Shown: piece by piece, positions 1 through 7,205 of the stretch
Position numbering within the stretch: the first letter of the stretch is position 1
Layout of the letters: each line of letters begins with the position of its first letter
From: Thermoplasmata archaeon
GTDB lineage: Archaea; Thermoplasmatota; E2; DHVEG-1
Length of the DNA stretch: 14,701 bases
Assembly (NCBI GenBank): GCA_030637965.1
Contig: DAOWFO010000018.1
Span: forward strand, 1-14,701
Direction of reading: 5' to 3'
The notes under the pieces: generated by a model
What the model saw: the letters and a program-made list of their open reading frames with translations, nothing else
Told to the model about the DNA's origin: nothing
Databases searched by the model: none
Position numbers and translations under genes: made by a program

Positions 1-777
1 GGTTATACCCAGTTTGTTTTGATTCTTGATGGATCCGAGAGTACTAATCCAGATAAATGGAATTTAATGAAAGAGGGAATCAAAAAAGCAATAAATAACG
101 GAGATATATTTCCACATAATGGTATGGTAGAACTAACTGTTGTTACTTATGGAGATGATTCCCCTCCACGTGGAAATGCGGAATTACTTCCAACTATTAT
201 TACTGAAACAAATTATCATACCGTTGCTCAGGATTTAAGAAATACTCAATATCCGCGAGGAAATGCACCGATGGGATGTGGTATAAGACTTTGTGCTGAT
301 TTAGTTCATGATTTTGGTAATTTCAGTGAAGATACAATCCAAAAAATTATTTTAATTACCGACGGAAGACCTGATTGTTTTTGGATATCTGGTACCTATA
401 CTGGGGTATATGCAAATTATCTTTATGGTAAATCAAGTGCTGAAGATGCAAGAGAATATTTAATTAATAAACTTGAATTAAATGAGGATAATTATGATGA
501 GTTTGATGTTATTGCTGTTGGATCGGATCCTGATATTGACTGGATAAAAAATTATATTGTTTGGCCTCAACCTGGATATTTATCTCCTCCATACAATCAA
601 GGACCCGGATTTGTTATTCATGTTCAAAGCTGGAGTGATTTTGAAGATGCAATAGAGGAAATTTTTGGTTTATTATTTACGGGTATTAACAATCGAGTAT
701 ATCTATATGATGCATTTACCCTTGATATTACTCCTTATAATAATAACGATGTAATTGTATTAGAGCCTCTTGAATGA
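1..777 (+). CDS. VWA-domain protein, 3' part (5' end outside window)
   Basis: The reading frame is open from base 1, so the true start lies upstream; the TTG at 19 is only an internal codon. Seen: a beta strand ending in D-G-S-E-S (bases 28-42), the DxSxS metal-site (MIDAS) motif of von Willebrand factor A domains, and later I-T-D-G-R-P-D, which holds the usual second MIDAS aspartate. The loop that normally reads G-G-T-P-x-G here reads G-N-A-P-M-G, so the usual MIDAS threonine is alanine. The domain fills bases 1 to about 690, followed by a short tail. There is no C-terminal membrane helix or sorting signal. VWA domains mediate protein-protein or metal-dependent adhesion; this one is probably part of a secreted or surface protein, but without the N-terminus that is inference. 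Two stops in tandem (TGA TAA) end it. Next in the same frame lies a peptidase-like relic. Confidence 0.8.
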   Translation, partial: GYTQFVLILDGSESTNPDKWNLMKEGIKKAINNGDIFPHNGMVELTVVTYGDDSPPRGNAELLPTIITETNYHTVAQDLRNTQYPRGNAPMGCGIRLCADLVHDFGNFSEDTIQKIILITDGRPDCFWISGTYTGVYANYLYGKSSAEDAREYLINKLELNEDNYDEFDVIAVGSDPDIDWIKNYIVWPQPGYLSPPYNQGPGFVIHVQSWSDFEDAIEEIFGLLFTGINNRVYLYDAFTLDITPYNNNDVIVLEPLE

Positions 778-780
778 TAA

Positions 781-972
781 ATTATTAATTATCAAAAATT
801 TTTTGAACTGTTTATATTAAAAAATCGAAATATTTTAGGTGAAAATAATGGAGATACACTAACTGGTTATTTACAACGATTTTTAGACGATGATCATTAA
901 ATGGATGTAAAAATGGTTCAGCAATGGGAATTATTAAGCGATCCAAGTCTTATAATAGGAAGATACATATAA
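781..972 (+). pseudogene. Decayed C-terminal tail of a C25 (gingipain-like) peptidase
   Basis: Directly after the VWA stop codons, the same frame stays open without a start codon, is broken by one TAA at 898-900, and continues to 970-972. The end reads W-E-L-L-S-D-P-S-L-I-I-G-R-Y. I know the pattern W/F-x-L-L-G-D-P-S-L-x-I-G-G-Y from the end of peptidase C25 domains in archaeal surface proteases. The stretch before it (F-F-E-L-F then N-I-L-G-E-N and Y-L-Q-R-F) also fits the helices that precede that motif. No start, no ribosome site and one internal stop argue for a relic rather than a gene. The link to C25 rests on a short motif, so it is moderate. It could instead be a chance frame. Confidence 0.45.
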
Positions 973-1030
973 TTTGAACAAATAAAAAAATAAAAAGAAA
1001 GAAAAAAGAAAAGAGACATAATACATGTCT
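968..1030 (-). terminator. Hairpin plus T-rich terminator of the 61-residue gene
   Basis: On the minus strand, AGACAT and ATGTCT (1025-1030 and 1014-1019) form a 6-bp stem with a 5-base loop that begins at the stop codon of the small gene. It runs straight into a long T-rich tract (about 1013 down to 968). T-rich tracts are the normal archaeal termination signal; the hairpin may add to it. Confidence 0.55.
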
Positions 1031-1215
1031 TATTTCTTTTTAAGATAGGGAAGACCGGTTCTTTTGTTAACACCAACTGTATAGTTGGCAGGTTTGTCAC
1101 AAGGTTCACCGCTCTTTGGTGTTCTCTTACTAAAGAAATATATTGTCTGGTTTCTTCCACCCTTAAGCAGTACATCTCTTGTATATAACGTCCATCCTTC
1201 ATACTCGTAGGCCAT
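1030..1215 (-). CDS. Small conserved basic archaeal protein (61 residues), function unknown
   Basis: A 61-residue, Lys/Arg-rich protein starting M-A-Y-E-Y-E-G-W-T-L-Y, with centre I-Y-F-F-S-K-R-T-P-K-S-G and end V-G-V-N-K-R-T-G-L-P-Y-L-K-K-K. I recognise this as the pattern of a small family seen in archaea and some bacteria, but I know no proven function. The compact fold of short strands and the R-T-G-L-P-Y-L-K tail suggest a nucleic-acid or ribosome-associated role, which is inference. The start is well set: a near-perfect Shine-Dalgarno AAGGAGGT lies about 6 bases before the ATG, the strongest in the window, which implies high expression. It has its own TATA box and terminator, so it is a single-gene unit downstream of thiC on the same strand. 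A longer overlapping reading frame in this region (918-1202) is a shadow. Confidence 0.8.
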   Translation of the reverse strand: MAYEYEGWTLYTRDVLLKGGRNQTIYFFSKRTPKSGEPCDKPANYTVGVNKRTGLPYLKKK

Positions 1216-1220
1216 AATTT

Positions 1221-1260
1221 ATACCTCCTTATCGGGAATACATATCTTATGATTTAAATC
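1221..1260 (-). promoter_or_regulatory. Promoter and strong RBS of the 61-residue gene
   Basis: GATTTAAATC at 1251-1260 is a good archaeal TATA box. Transcription would start near 1230, leaving a leader of about 15 bases that holds AAGGAGGTAT (1221-1230). Box, leader length and ribosome site agree with the start at 1215. Confidence 0.55.
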
Positions 1261-1346
1261 TTTCCTTATTTTCCCAGATAAAAATGGGATTCAAAACATT
1301 ATTTTTCTTAGATATCATTTAAATTAATGCAAAATTACATAACCAA

Positions 1347-2627
1347 TTATTTTCTCTGTAAATATTTTTTAACCAGTTCAATAGCACAAAGATTGCCACA
1401 CATAGAACATGCATTTTTATCTTCTATAGGTAGTCGTTTATCTCTATATTCCTTCGCTTTTTTTGGATCTATGCATAAATCAAACATTTTATCCCAGTCA
1501 AGGTTTTCACGTGCTGTACTGAATTCAGAATCAATATCTCTGTCAATACCACGCGCAAGATCTGCAGCGTGTGCAGCAATTCTTGTTGCAATGACTCCAT
1601 CATGAACGTCATTTTTATCAGGTAAAGAGAGGTGTTCTGCTGGTGTTACATAACAAAGAAAATCTGCACCAGCAAAACCTGCAATTGATCCACCTATACC
1701 ACCGACAAAATGGTCATATCCTGGGGCAATGTCTGTAACAATAGGTCCTAAAACAAAATAGGGTGCTTCTCTTGTCACCTTCTTCATAATCTGAATATTT
1801 GATTGAATGTCGTTTAAGGGCATATGTCCAGGGCCTTCAACCATTGTTTGAACTCCTTTTTCTCGTGCTTTTTCAACAAGTTCACCAATTATTAATAATT
1901 CTTGGAATTTTGCTCTATCATTAGAGTCAAATATTGCACCAGATCTCATACCATCTCCAAGACTTAGAGTTACATCATAATTTTTTGCTATTTCTAAGAG
2001 ATAATCAAAATTTTTATACAGTGGATTTTCCTGTTCATTATGTATTATCCATGCCATATGAAATGCCCCACCTCTGGATACCATAGGTATTAGACGTTTC
2101 TGTTTTTGGAGTCGCTCAACACTTTGCTTAGTTATTCCTACGTGGGTGACAGCAAAATCAACTCCTTGTTTAGCTTGGTGTTCAAACATATTGAACATTT
2201 CATCTTCAGTCATATCTATAATAGTACCATGTTTCTTAATTGATTCAATTCCGGCCTGATAGATCGGAACTGTTCCAAATGGCACATTTACAATTTTAAT
2301 AAGAGATGTTCGAATTTTATCAAGATTTCCGCCCGTAGATAGATCCATTACAGCATGTGCACCAGCCTCTACAGATGTTTTCGCTTTTTCAATTTCATCC
2401 TGAAGATTGCAATATTCTCTTGATGTTCCAATGTTGGCATTAACCTTAACTCTTAGTCCTTTTCCAATACCAAGTGCATTAGGTGAATGAATTGGATTAT
2501 AGGGTATTGCTATCTTTCCAGAAGCGACTCGTTTTCTTATCATATTTAAACTTAATTTCTCAGATTTGGAAACATCTCTGATTTCTTTAGTAATAATTCC
2601 TTGTTTAGCCTCAGAAATTTGTGTCAT
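1347..2627 (-). CDS. thiC: Phosphomethylpyrimidine synthase ThiC
   Basis: ThiC is the radical-SAM enzyme that rearranges aminoimidazole ribotide into hydroxymethylpyrimidine phosphate for thiamine synthesis in the cytosol. The protein is 426 residues from the ATG at 2627, the short archaeal form. Seen: the N-terminus M-T-Q-I-S-E-A-K-Q-G-I-I-T, V-N-A-N-I-G-T-S, A-G-A-H-A-V-M-D-L-S-T-G-G, S-R-G-G, E-G-P-G-H-M-P, and the C-terminal iron-sulfur ligands C407-S-M-C410-G-N-L-C414. That is CX2CX3C, one residue shorter than the CX2CX4C usual in bacterial ThiC; I believe archaeal forms often look like this. A TTG at 2642 in frame would add five residues, but no ribosome site supports it and the ATG matches the family start. 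It is followed by a weak hairpin (TCCCA/TGGGA, 1272-1289). No TPP riboswitch is visible upstream. A likely TATA box (TTTAAAAG, about 2664-2672 on the minus strand) would give a short leader. Confidence 0.97.
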   Translation of the reverse strand: MTQISEAKQGIITKEIRDVSKSEKLSLNMIRKRVASGKIAIPYNPIHSPNALGIGKGLRVKVNANIGTSREYCNLQDEIEKAKTSVEAGAHAVMDLSTGGNLDKIRTSLIKIVNVPFGTVPIYQAGIESIKKHGTIIDMTEDEMFNMFEHQAKQGVDFAVTHVGITKQSVERLQKQKRLIPMVSRGGAFHMAWIIHNEQENPLYKNFDYLLEIAKNYDVTLSLGDGMRSGAIFDSNDRAKFQELLIIGELVEKAREKGVQTMVEGPGHMPLNDIQSNIQIMKKVTREAPYFVLGPIVTDIAPGYDHFVGGIGGSIAGFAGADFLCYVTPAEHLSLPDKNDVHDGVIATRIAAHAADLARGIDRDIDSEFSTARENLDWDKMFDLCIDPKKAKEYRDKRLPIEDKNACSMCGNLCAIELVKKYLQRK

Positions 2628-3043
2628 TTGTAGCTTACCCAAATTAAATAAACACTATTTTAATACTTTTAAACTTTTGATTACAACAACACTATTAAAG
2701 GTATAAATGCTTTTATTGCTAAAAAAAATTCTACTTTATGACCTTTTGGAACAAAACTTTGAGATTATAGGTAGAAATTAATAAAAAAAGAAGAGGTTTT
2801 TAATTTTATTATTGAATGCCGATTATTTGCTGCAACAGAGTGTAAAAATGGTGATGGTACTCCGGGAGTTTGATAAATAATTTGATGAAATATTTTAGAA
2901 TCAAGAATATAATATATTTAACTTCAGGAAATAACAGGTTTATAAATAGATGGGAGTTATAACAATAAAGTAACCAATAAGTTTGATTAGATAACTTTAT
3001 AATATAATGTAATATAGCGGCTGAGAAATTTAGGTGAATAATT
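2628..3043. other. Intergenic region between divergent thiC and the RAM operon
   Basis: About 416 bases, very AT-rich, holding the outward promoters of thiC and the RAM gene. The middle (2815-2875) is richer in GC and reads as short open stretches in two plus-strand frames (one ends N-G-D-G-T-P-G-V), with no start or ribosome site. It may be decayed coding DNA, but I cannot name it. A second TATA-like box (TTTATAAATAG, 2939-2949) lies about 95 bases before the RAM start. No tRNA, riboswitch or CRISPR repeat is visible. Confidence 0.5.
2997..3037 (+). promoter_or_regulatory. TATA box and Shine-Dalgarno of the RAM/permease operon
   Basis: TTTATAATAT at about 2997-3006 is a TATA box that would start transcription near 3025-3030. 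AGGTGA at 3032-3037 is a Shine-Dalgarno site six bases before the ATG at 3044. The leader would therefore be short. Confidence 0.5.
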
Positions 3044-3283
3044 ATGATAAATGCTTATATATTGATATCTATTCGACCAGGAAAATCAGATAACATTATC
3101 AGAAATATGAGGAAAATTGAAAATATAGAAAAAATCTCTGTTGTTGCAGGCGATTATGATGTTGTTGTCAGGGTACAAGTAAAAACACTTGAAAAACTTC
3201 TCAAAGTAACAGATAAACTTCAATTAATAGACGGTGTGAAAAAAACAATCACTCAAGTAATAGAAAAAGAAATAGCATTATGA
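3044..3283 (+). CDS. Stand-alone RAM domain (Lrp/AsnC ligand-binding) protein
   Basis: A 79-residue protein that consists only of the RAM / Lrp-AsnC C-terminal domain: an N-terminal strand A-Y-I-L-I-S-I, a helix, V-V-A-G-D-Y-D-V-V-V-R-V-Q-V (the family's G-x-Y-D core), a helix, then I-D-G-V-K-K-T-I-T-Q-V-I. There is no helix-turn-helix, so it cannot bind DNA like a full Lrp. In the family this domain forms dimers and higher rings and binds amino acids or related small molecules at the interfaces. It has an AGGTGA ribosome site, and its stop overlaps the start of the permease (ATGA), so the two are translationally coupled. The permease carries a second RAM domain, so a direct mixed assembly is the natural guess, though it is inference. 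It could also act on a separate HTH protein elsewhere. Confidence 0.88.
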   Translation: MINAYILISIRPGKSDNIIRNMRKIENIEKISVVAGDYDVVVRVQVKTLEKLLKVTDKLQLIDGVKKTITQVIEKEIAL

Positions 3284-4524
3284 GAATAAGAAAAAAATAT
3301 CTCTTTTACGCCCTTGCGTTTACCTCTGCAATTGTTGCTGCAGGAGTTTCAGCTATTGATTCAACAATAAGCAATCTTTATATACCTAATGCTTGGGCCT
3401 TTGGTTTTTCATGCTTTCTTGTGGGTACTTTCATTTCATTATTAATAGTTATTATATTCTCCATACCAGTAAATAATAAAGAAAGTCTAGGAACAAAAAT
3501 TATTGATCCCTCTTTCAAACGGATTAGATTGGTCAGAAAAGAGGAAATAAAATTCCATATGATTGCAGGATTGGGAAACGCTGTTCTAACTCTTGGTTAC
3601 CTATCATTGCTCTCAATACTTGGAGACCCATCAACAGTACTACCCTTTTCACAAATTGTGATATTGTATCTTATCATCATAGAATCGATTACAGAAAAGA
3701 ATATGCCAACACTATCAGAAATTCAATCTTCGATCATTGTAACCTTTGGTGCAATCCTAGTTTCGATTTCATTAACCGGAAGCATAAGTTTAGAAGCATT
3801 TGCAATTGTTTTTCTTGTAGTAAATCCAGCATGGGTTGTATTTTCAATATATCAAAGAAAATTAAAATTATTAAAGATCGATAATAGACCTAATGATTCA
3901 CTAAATATTCGTTTATGGAATGTGATATTTGCGTGTATAATAACTACAATATTAATTGTTATATATGATATGTTCATGGGTACAGGTTACTTGATTGAAG
4001 GTATTTCCGCTTCAATAGAACACTTTAATTGGGTTGCACTTACAATGGGGGTAACATTCTTCTCCTACGTGTTTTATATACGTGCCCTTGGTATTGGAAA
4101 GGCCAGTGTTACACAGGCGGTACGTGCATCGGCCGTTTTGTTTGCCATCCCCTTCGCTTTAATTGTTTCGTATTATAATGTTATCCCACCATTTTCGACA
4201 GACCCTGTGATGATATTAATTAAAATAATAGGTACGATTCTTGTAATTCTTGGTATCATTTCGTTTGCTCTTGCTATGACTAAAGCATATGTATTCATTA
4301 CTGTTAATCCAGGTTACCCAATTGATGAAACAATGAATAAATTATGGAACATTCGCGGAGTAACACGCGTTACAGCTACTGCAGGTAAATTTGATTTTAT
4401 AATAAAAATAAGGATTAGAACTCTTGTAAAAGGCTATGAAAAAATTATTAGAAAATTGGAAGAAATTGAAGCAATTAATAAATTTAAATGGGAATCTGTT
4501 CTTAAAGAGTGGGAAGATATTTAG
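3280..4524 (+). CDS. DMT/EamA-like ten-helix permease with C-terminal RAM domain
   Basis: 414 residues. I count ten hydrophobic segments, roughly at 8-26, 39-64, 92-115, 119-137, 149-168, 172-192, 212-233, 249-270, 277-300 and 312-335, the number and spacing of drug/metabolite transporters (two five-helix EamA repeats). The loop after helix 2 is longer than usual (about residues 65-91). After helix 10 comes a soluble domain (about 338-412): Y-V-F-I-T-V-N-P-G, then T-A-G-K-F-D-F-I-I-K-I-R-I-R, then helices and a final strand. It is a RAM domain, closely like the small protein encoded just before it. DMT proteins export or import amino acids, nucleotides and other metabolites; substrate here is unknown. 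The fusion suggests a transporter gated or sensed by an amino-acid-like ligand (inference). Start ATG overlaps the upstream stop. An aminopeptidase follows after 57 bases. Confidence 0.85.
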   Translation: MRIRKKYLFYALAFTSAIVAAGVSAIDSTISNLYIPNAWAFGFSCFLVGTFISLLIVIIFSIPVNNKESLGTKIIDPSFKRIRLVRKEEIKFHMIAGLGNAVLTLGYLSLLSILGDPSTVLPFSQIVILYLIIIESITEKNMPTLSEIQSSIIVTFGAILVSISLTGSISLEAFAIVFLVVNPAWVVFSIYQRKLKLLKIDNRPNDSLNIRLWNVIFACIITTILIVIYDMFMGTGYLIEGISASIEHFNWVALTMGVTFFSYVFYIRALGIGKASVTQAVRASAVLFAIPFALIVSYYNVIPPFSTDPVMILIKIIGTILVILGIISFALAMTKAYVFITVNPGYPIDETMNKLWNIRGVTRVTATAGKFDFIIKIRIRTLVKGYEKIIRKLEEIEAINKFKWESVLKEWEDI

Positions 4525-4581
4525 TTCATTAGGAAAACTATATCACCTTTCTATTTATTCCATTCTCTTGAAGGGATAGTT

Positions 4582-5685
4582 GTGATTGATAATAGATTGG
4601 AAAAATTAGCACATATTTTAATAACCCATTCTCTTGAAATTAAGAAAAAAGATTTATTCATGATAATTGGTGGGAATACTGCTGCTCCTTTAATAAAAGA
4701 GGTTTATAAAAAAGCGTTGGAGGTTGGTGCTTATCCATATGCAAAAATTGGAGTTGAAGGATTAGCTGAGATTTTTTATAATAGTGCATCTCAAAAACAA
4801 TTAAAATATATGTCTCCTATCGCAAAGTTTGAAATCGAAAATATTGATGCAAAACTTGGGATAATCTGCCCAGAAAATACTAGAAACTTAACCAATGTTG
4901 ACCCTAAAAAACAGGCTATATATAGTACTGCGCAACAAGAGATACATGAAATATTTCTAAAACGAGCTGCAAAAAAGGAGTTAAGATGGTGCCTCACTCA
5001 GTATCCAACAAACGCCTCAGCTCAAGATGCCGATATGTCTCTTTCTGAATATGAGGATTTCATTTTTAAGGCTGCTCAGGTAGATAAAAAGGATCCAGTT
5101 GGTTATTGGGAGAAGACCTACGGAGAACAAGATAAAATTAAAAAACTATTGGAAACAAAGAAAAAATTACAAATTATATCTAAAGAAACTAATCTAACTA
5201 TTTCTGTGGGTGGTAGAAAATGGATTAATTGTTATGGTAAAGAGAATTTTCCTGATGGTGAAGTATTTACAGGGCCTCAGGAAAATTCTGCAGAAGGATA
5301 TATTAGTTATTCATTTCCAGGTGCTTATGGCGGTAGACTTGTTGAGAATATTCGACTTTGGTTTGAGAAGGGAAAAGTGATAAAGTCAAAAGCATCGAGT
5401 GGCGAGAAATTTCTCAAATCTATGCTTGATATGGACAAAGGATCAAAAAAGATTGGGGAATTCGCATTTGGTACTAATTACGGTATAAAAAAATATACAA
5501 AAAACACTTTGTTTGATGAAAAAATTGGAGGAACTATTCACATAGCTGTCGGTAGCGGTTACCCAGAAACCGGAAGTAAAAATAAGTCAAGTCTTCACTG
5601 GGATATGGTGTGTGATCTACGCAAGAATGGAAAGGTATATGCAGATGGTGAGTTGATTTATAAAAATGGAAAGTTTTTGCTATAG
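4582..5685 (+). CDS. M29-family aminopeptidase (leucyl aminopeptidase / AmpS-like)
   Basis: A cytosolic two-metal aminopeptidase that trims N-terminal residues from peptides. Length (367) is normal for the archaeal M29 branch. All metal and catalytic positions of the family are present: E227 in G-E-V-F-T-G-P, E293 in E-F-A-F-G-T-N-Y-G-I, H320 in G-G-T-I-H-I-A-V-G, Y327 seven residues later, and H339/D341 in S-S-L-H-W-D-M-V. The enzyme therefore looks active. The start is GTG at 4582, with AAGGGA five bases upstream; it gives the family's usual N-terminus (R-L-E-K-L-A-x-I-L-I-x-x-S-L-E-I-K-K). It lies 57 bases after the RAM-permease on the same strand, perhaps with its own weak TATA box (CTATATC near 4543). 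The context fits release of amino acids next to an amino-acid-sensing permease, which is inference. Confidence 0.93.
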   Translation: MIDNRLEKLAHILITHSLEIKKKDLFMIIGGNTAAPLIKEVYKKALEVGAYPYAKIGVEGLAEIFYNSASQKQLKYMSPIAKFEIENIDAKLGIICPENTRNLTNVDPKKQAIYSTAQQEIHEIFLKRAAKKELRWCLTQYPTNASAQDADMSLSEYEDFIFKAAQVDKKDPVGYWEKTYGEQDKIKKLLETKKKLQIISKETNLTISVGGRKWINCYGKENFPDGEVFTGPQENSAEGYISYSFPGAYGGRLVENIRLWFEKGKVIKSKASSGEKFLKSMLDMDKGSKKIGEFAFGTNYGIKKYTKNTLFDEKIGGTIHIAVGSGYPETGSKNKSSLHWDMVCDLRKNGKVYADGELIYKNGKFLL

Positions 5686-5698
5686 ATTGTAAAAAAAG

Positions 5699-5706
5699 TT
5701 ATAAAT
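5699..5706 (+). promoter_or_regulatory. TATA box of purF (near-leaderless transcript)
   Basis: TTATAAAT, preceded by an A-rich BRE-like run (AAAAAAAG), lies 33 bases before the purF ATG. There is no Shine-Dalgarno site ahead of that ATG; the intervening bases are pyrimidine-rich. Transcription should begin within a few bases of the start codon. Confidence 0.55.
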
Positions 5707-5732
5707 ATCTTCTTTCTATTTCCTATTATTTA

Positions 5733-7160
5733 ATGTGTGGTATTGTTGGGATTATTGGGGGAAAACCAGTTTCACGCCTGATCTACCATAGTTTGTTTGC
5801 TCTCCAACATCGTGGTCAATCATCTGCTGGTAAACTTACATATGATGGAAATATTCATGTGATTAAGGATGTAGGTCTAGTTAGAGATGTTTTTGATGAA
5901 GAAAAAAAGATAGATACTCCTGGGAATGTAGGTATTGGTCATACTCGATACTCAACTGCAGGAATGGATGATTTAGAATCATTAAAAAAAAATGCACAAC
6001 CAGAATATTTAGTCAATCCTTTTCTTTCAGCTGTTCAAAATGGTAATATATATAATACTTCAGAAATGTCAAAGATAACTGAACGGAAACCAAGAACCGA
6101 TTGCGATGTTCAATGGCTTCTTTTACCAATGGCAGATAATCTCTTCAAGAAGGAATTAAATGCTGATACGATATTTGATGCATGTAAAGATGTTATGAAT
6201 AAATTAAAAGGTAGCTATTCTGCATTATTTCTCGCAGATTCTGGTGATAACCCATTTCTTTTTTCAATCACAGATCCATATAAAATCAGACCATTGGTCC
6301 TTGGAAAAAATAATGGTATGTATTGTCTTACGTCAGAGACAAGAGTTTTTAAGAAAATAAATTTCGAATATGTAAAAGACATTCCTGGTGGATCAATAAT
6401 TATTATTGATAAGGACGGTAATATTTTCGAAAAACAAATTATAAAGAAAATTGAAAAACCGTGTATGTTTGAATATGTCTATTTTGCCAAACCAGATTCA
6501 CGTATAAATGCGAGATCTGTTCATAATGTACGTATTGAAATAGGTAGACTTCTTGCAAAAGAAAATCCTATTAAAGCAGATATCGTTTCTCCCGTCCCTG
6601 AATCAGGACGACATTATGCTACTGGATTTTCACGAGAATCTGGTATACCATTAGATGAGGGGCTAATGAAAGATAAAGATGAAAGATCGTTCATCCACCA
6701 GACCCAAGAAAATAGAGACAAGGTGGTAAAGGAAGGGTTATCCTTTTTGCGTTCTGTTCTTAAGGGAAAACGTGTTGTATTGGTTGATGATTCCATAGTT
6801 CGTGGAACAAACATACGGAAATTAGTTAGAGGAGTAAAAGAAGCGGGTTCTAAGGAAGTTCATATAAGGGTTGGTTGTCCACCATTAATTGCTCCATGTT
6901 ATCTTGGAATAGACATGCGCAGTAGGAAGGAATTCTTAGCCCGTGAAAGTAGTGGAAAAATTAAGGCCTTTGACAAAATTGCAAAAGAGGTTGGTGCAGA
7001 TTCTCTAGCTTATATTAGTTTAGATGGATTGAGAAAGGCTATAGGATTTGACACTTGTAGAGGATGTATTGATTTTCCAGATGGATACCCTTCAGAAATG
7101 ATAGATGATGTATCGAATCTTTTCAAAAAGGAAGGGGGAGGAATGCGTGCCTATGAATAG
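5733..7160 (+). CDS. purF: Amidophosphoribosyltransferase PurF (Fe-S type)
   Basis: Catalyses the first step of purine synthesis: glutamine plus PRPP to phosphoribosylamine. 475 residues, normal length. Seen: N-terminal nucleophile Cys2 directly after Met (M-C-G-I-V-G), so no propeptide; H-R-G-Q-x-S-A-G; H-T-R-Y-S-T-A-G; glutamine-site N-G-N (103-105, in Q-N-G-N rather than the usual H-N-G-N); the PRPP loop V-V-L-V-D-D-S-I-V-R-G-T-N (348-360). Cysteines C244, C389, C442 and C445 (C-R-G-C) match the four ligands of the [4Fe-4S] cluster known from the Bacillus enzyme, so this is the Fe-S, nucleotide-regulated type. It is a first gene with its own TATA box and no ribosome site. A small winged-helix gene follows 45 bases downstream. 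Confidence 0.97.
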   Translation: MCGIVGIIGGKPVSRLIYHSLFALQHRGQSSAGKLTYDGNIHVIKDVGLVRDVFDEEKKIDTPGNVGIGHTRYSTAGMDDLESLKKNAQPEYLVNPFLSAVQNGNIYNTSEMSKITERKPRTDCDVQWLLLPMADNLFKKELNADTIFDACKDVMNKLKGSYSALFLADSGDNPFLFSITDPYKIRPLVLGKNNGMYCLTSETRVFKKINFEYVKDIPGGSIIIIDKDGNIFEKQIIKKIEKPCMFEYVYFAKPDSRINARSVHNVRIEIGRLLAKENPIKADIVSPVPESGRHYATGFSRESGIPLDEGLMKDKDERSFIHQTQENRDKVVKEGLSFLRSVLKGKRVVLVDDSIVRGTNIRKLVRGVKEAGSKEVHIRVGCPPLIAPCYLGIDMRSRKEFLARESSGKIKAFDKIAKEVGADSLAYISLDGLRKAIGFDTCRGCIDFPDGYPSEMIDDVSNLFKKEGGGMRAYE

Positions 7161-7205
7161 ATACGGAAAACTTCTTATTTTTTCAATTGATTAGATTATG
7201 TATCT

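Noticed and set aside
918..1202. 94-residue minus-strand frame overlapping the 61-residue gene
   Set aside because: Shadow frame; lacks the ribosome site and includes the T-rich terminator as a Phe-rich stretch.
2815..2875. Short open stretches ending in N-G-D-G-T-P-G-V or V-L-R-E-F-D-K
   Set aside because: No start codon with a ribosome site and no family I recognise; at most decayed coding DNA.
2870..2930. C/D-box RNA suggested by TTTGATGA near 2881
   Set aside because: The C box starts with T rather than a purine and no CTGA D box follows at proper distance.
3015..3035. CTGAGA before the RAM gene, as in a TPP riboswitch
   Set aside because: The rest of the TPP aptamer (the ACC-TGAT arm and closing stem) is absent, and the gene is not a thiamine gene.
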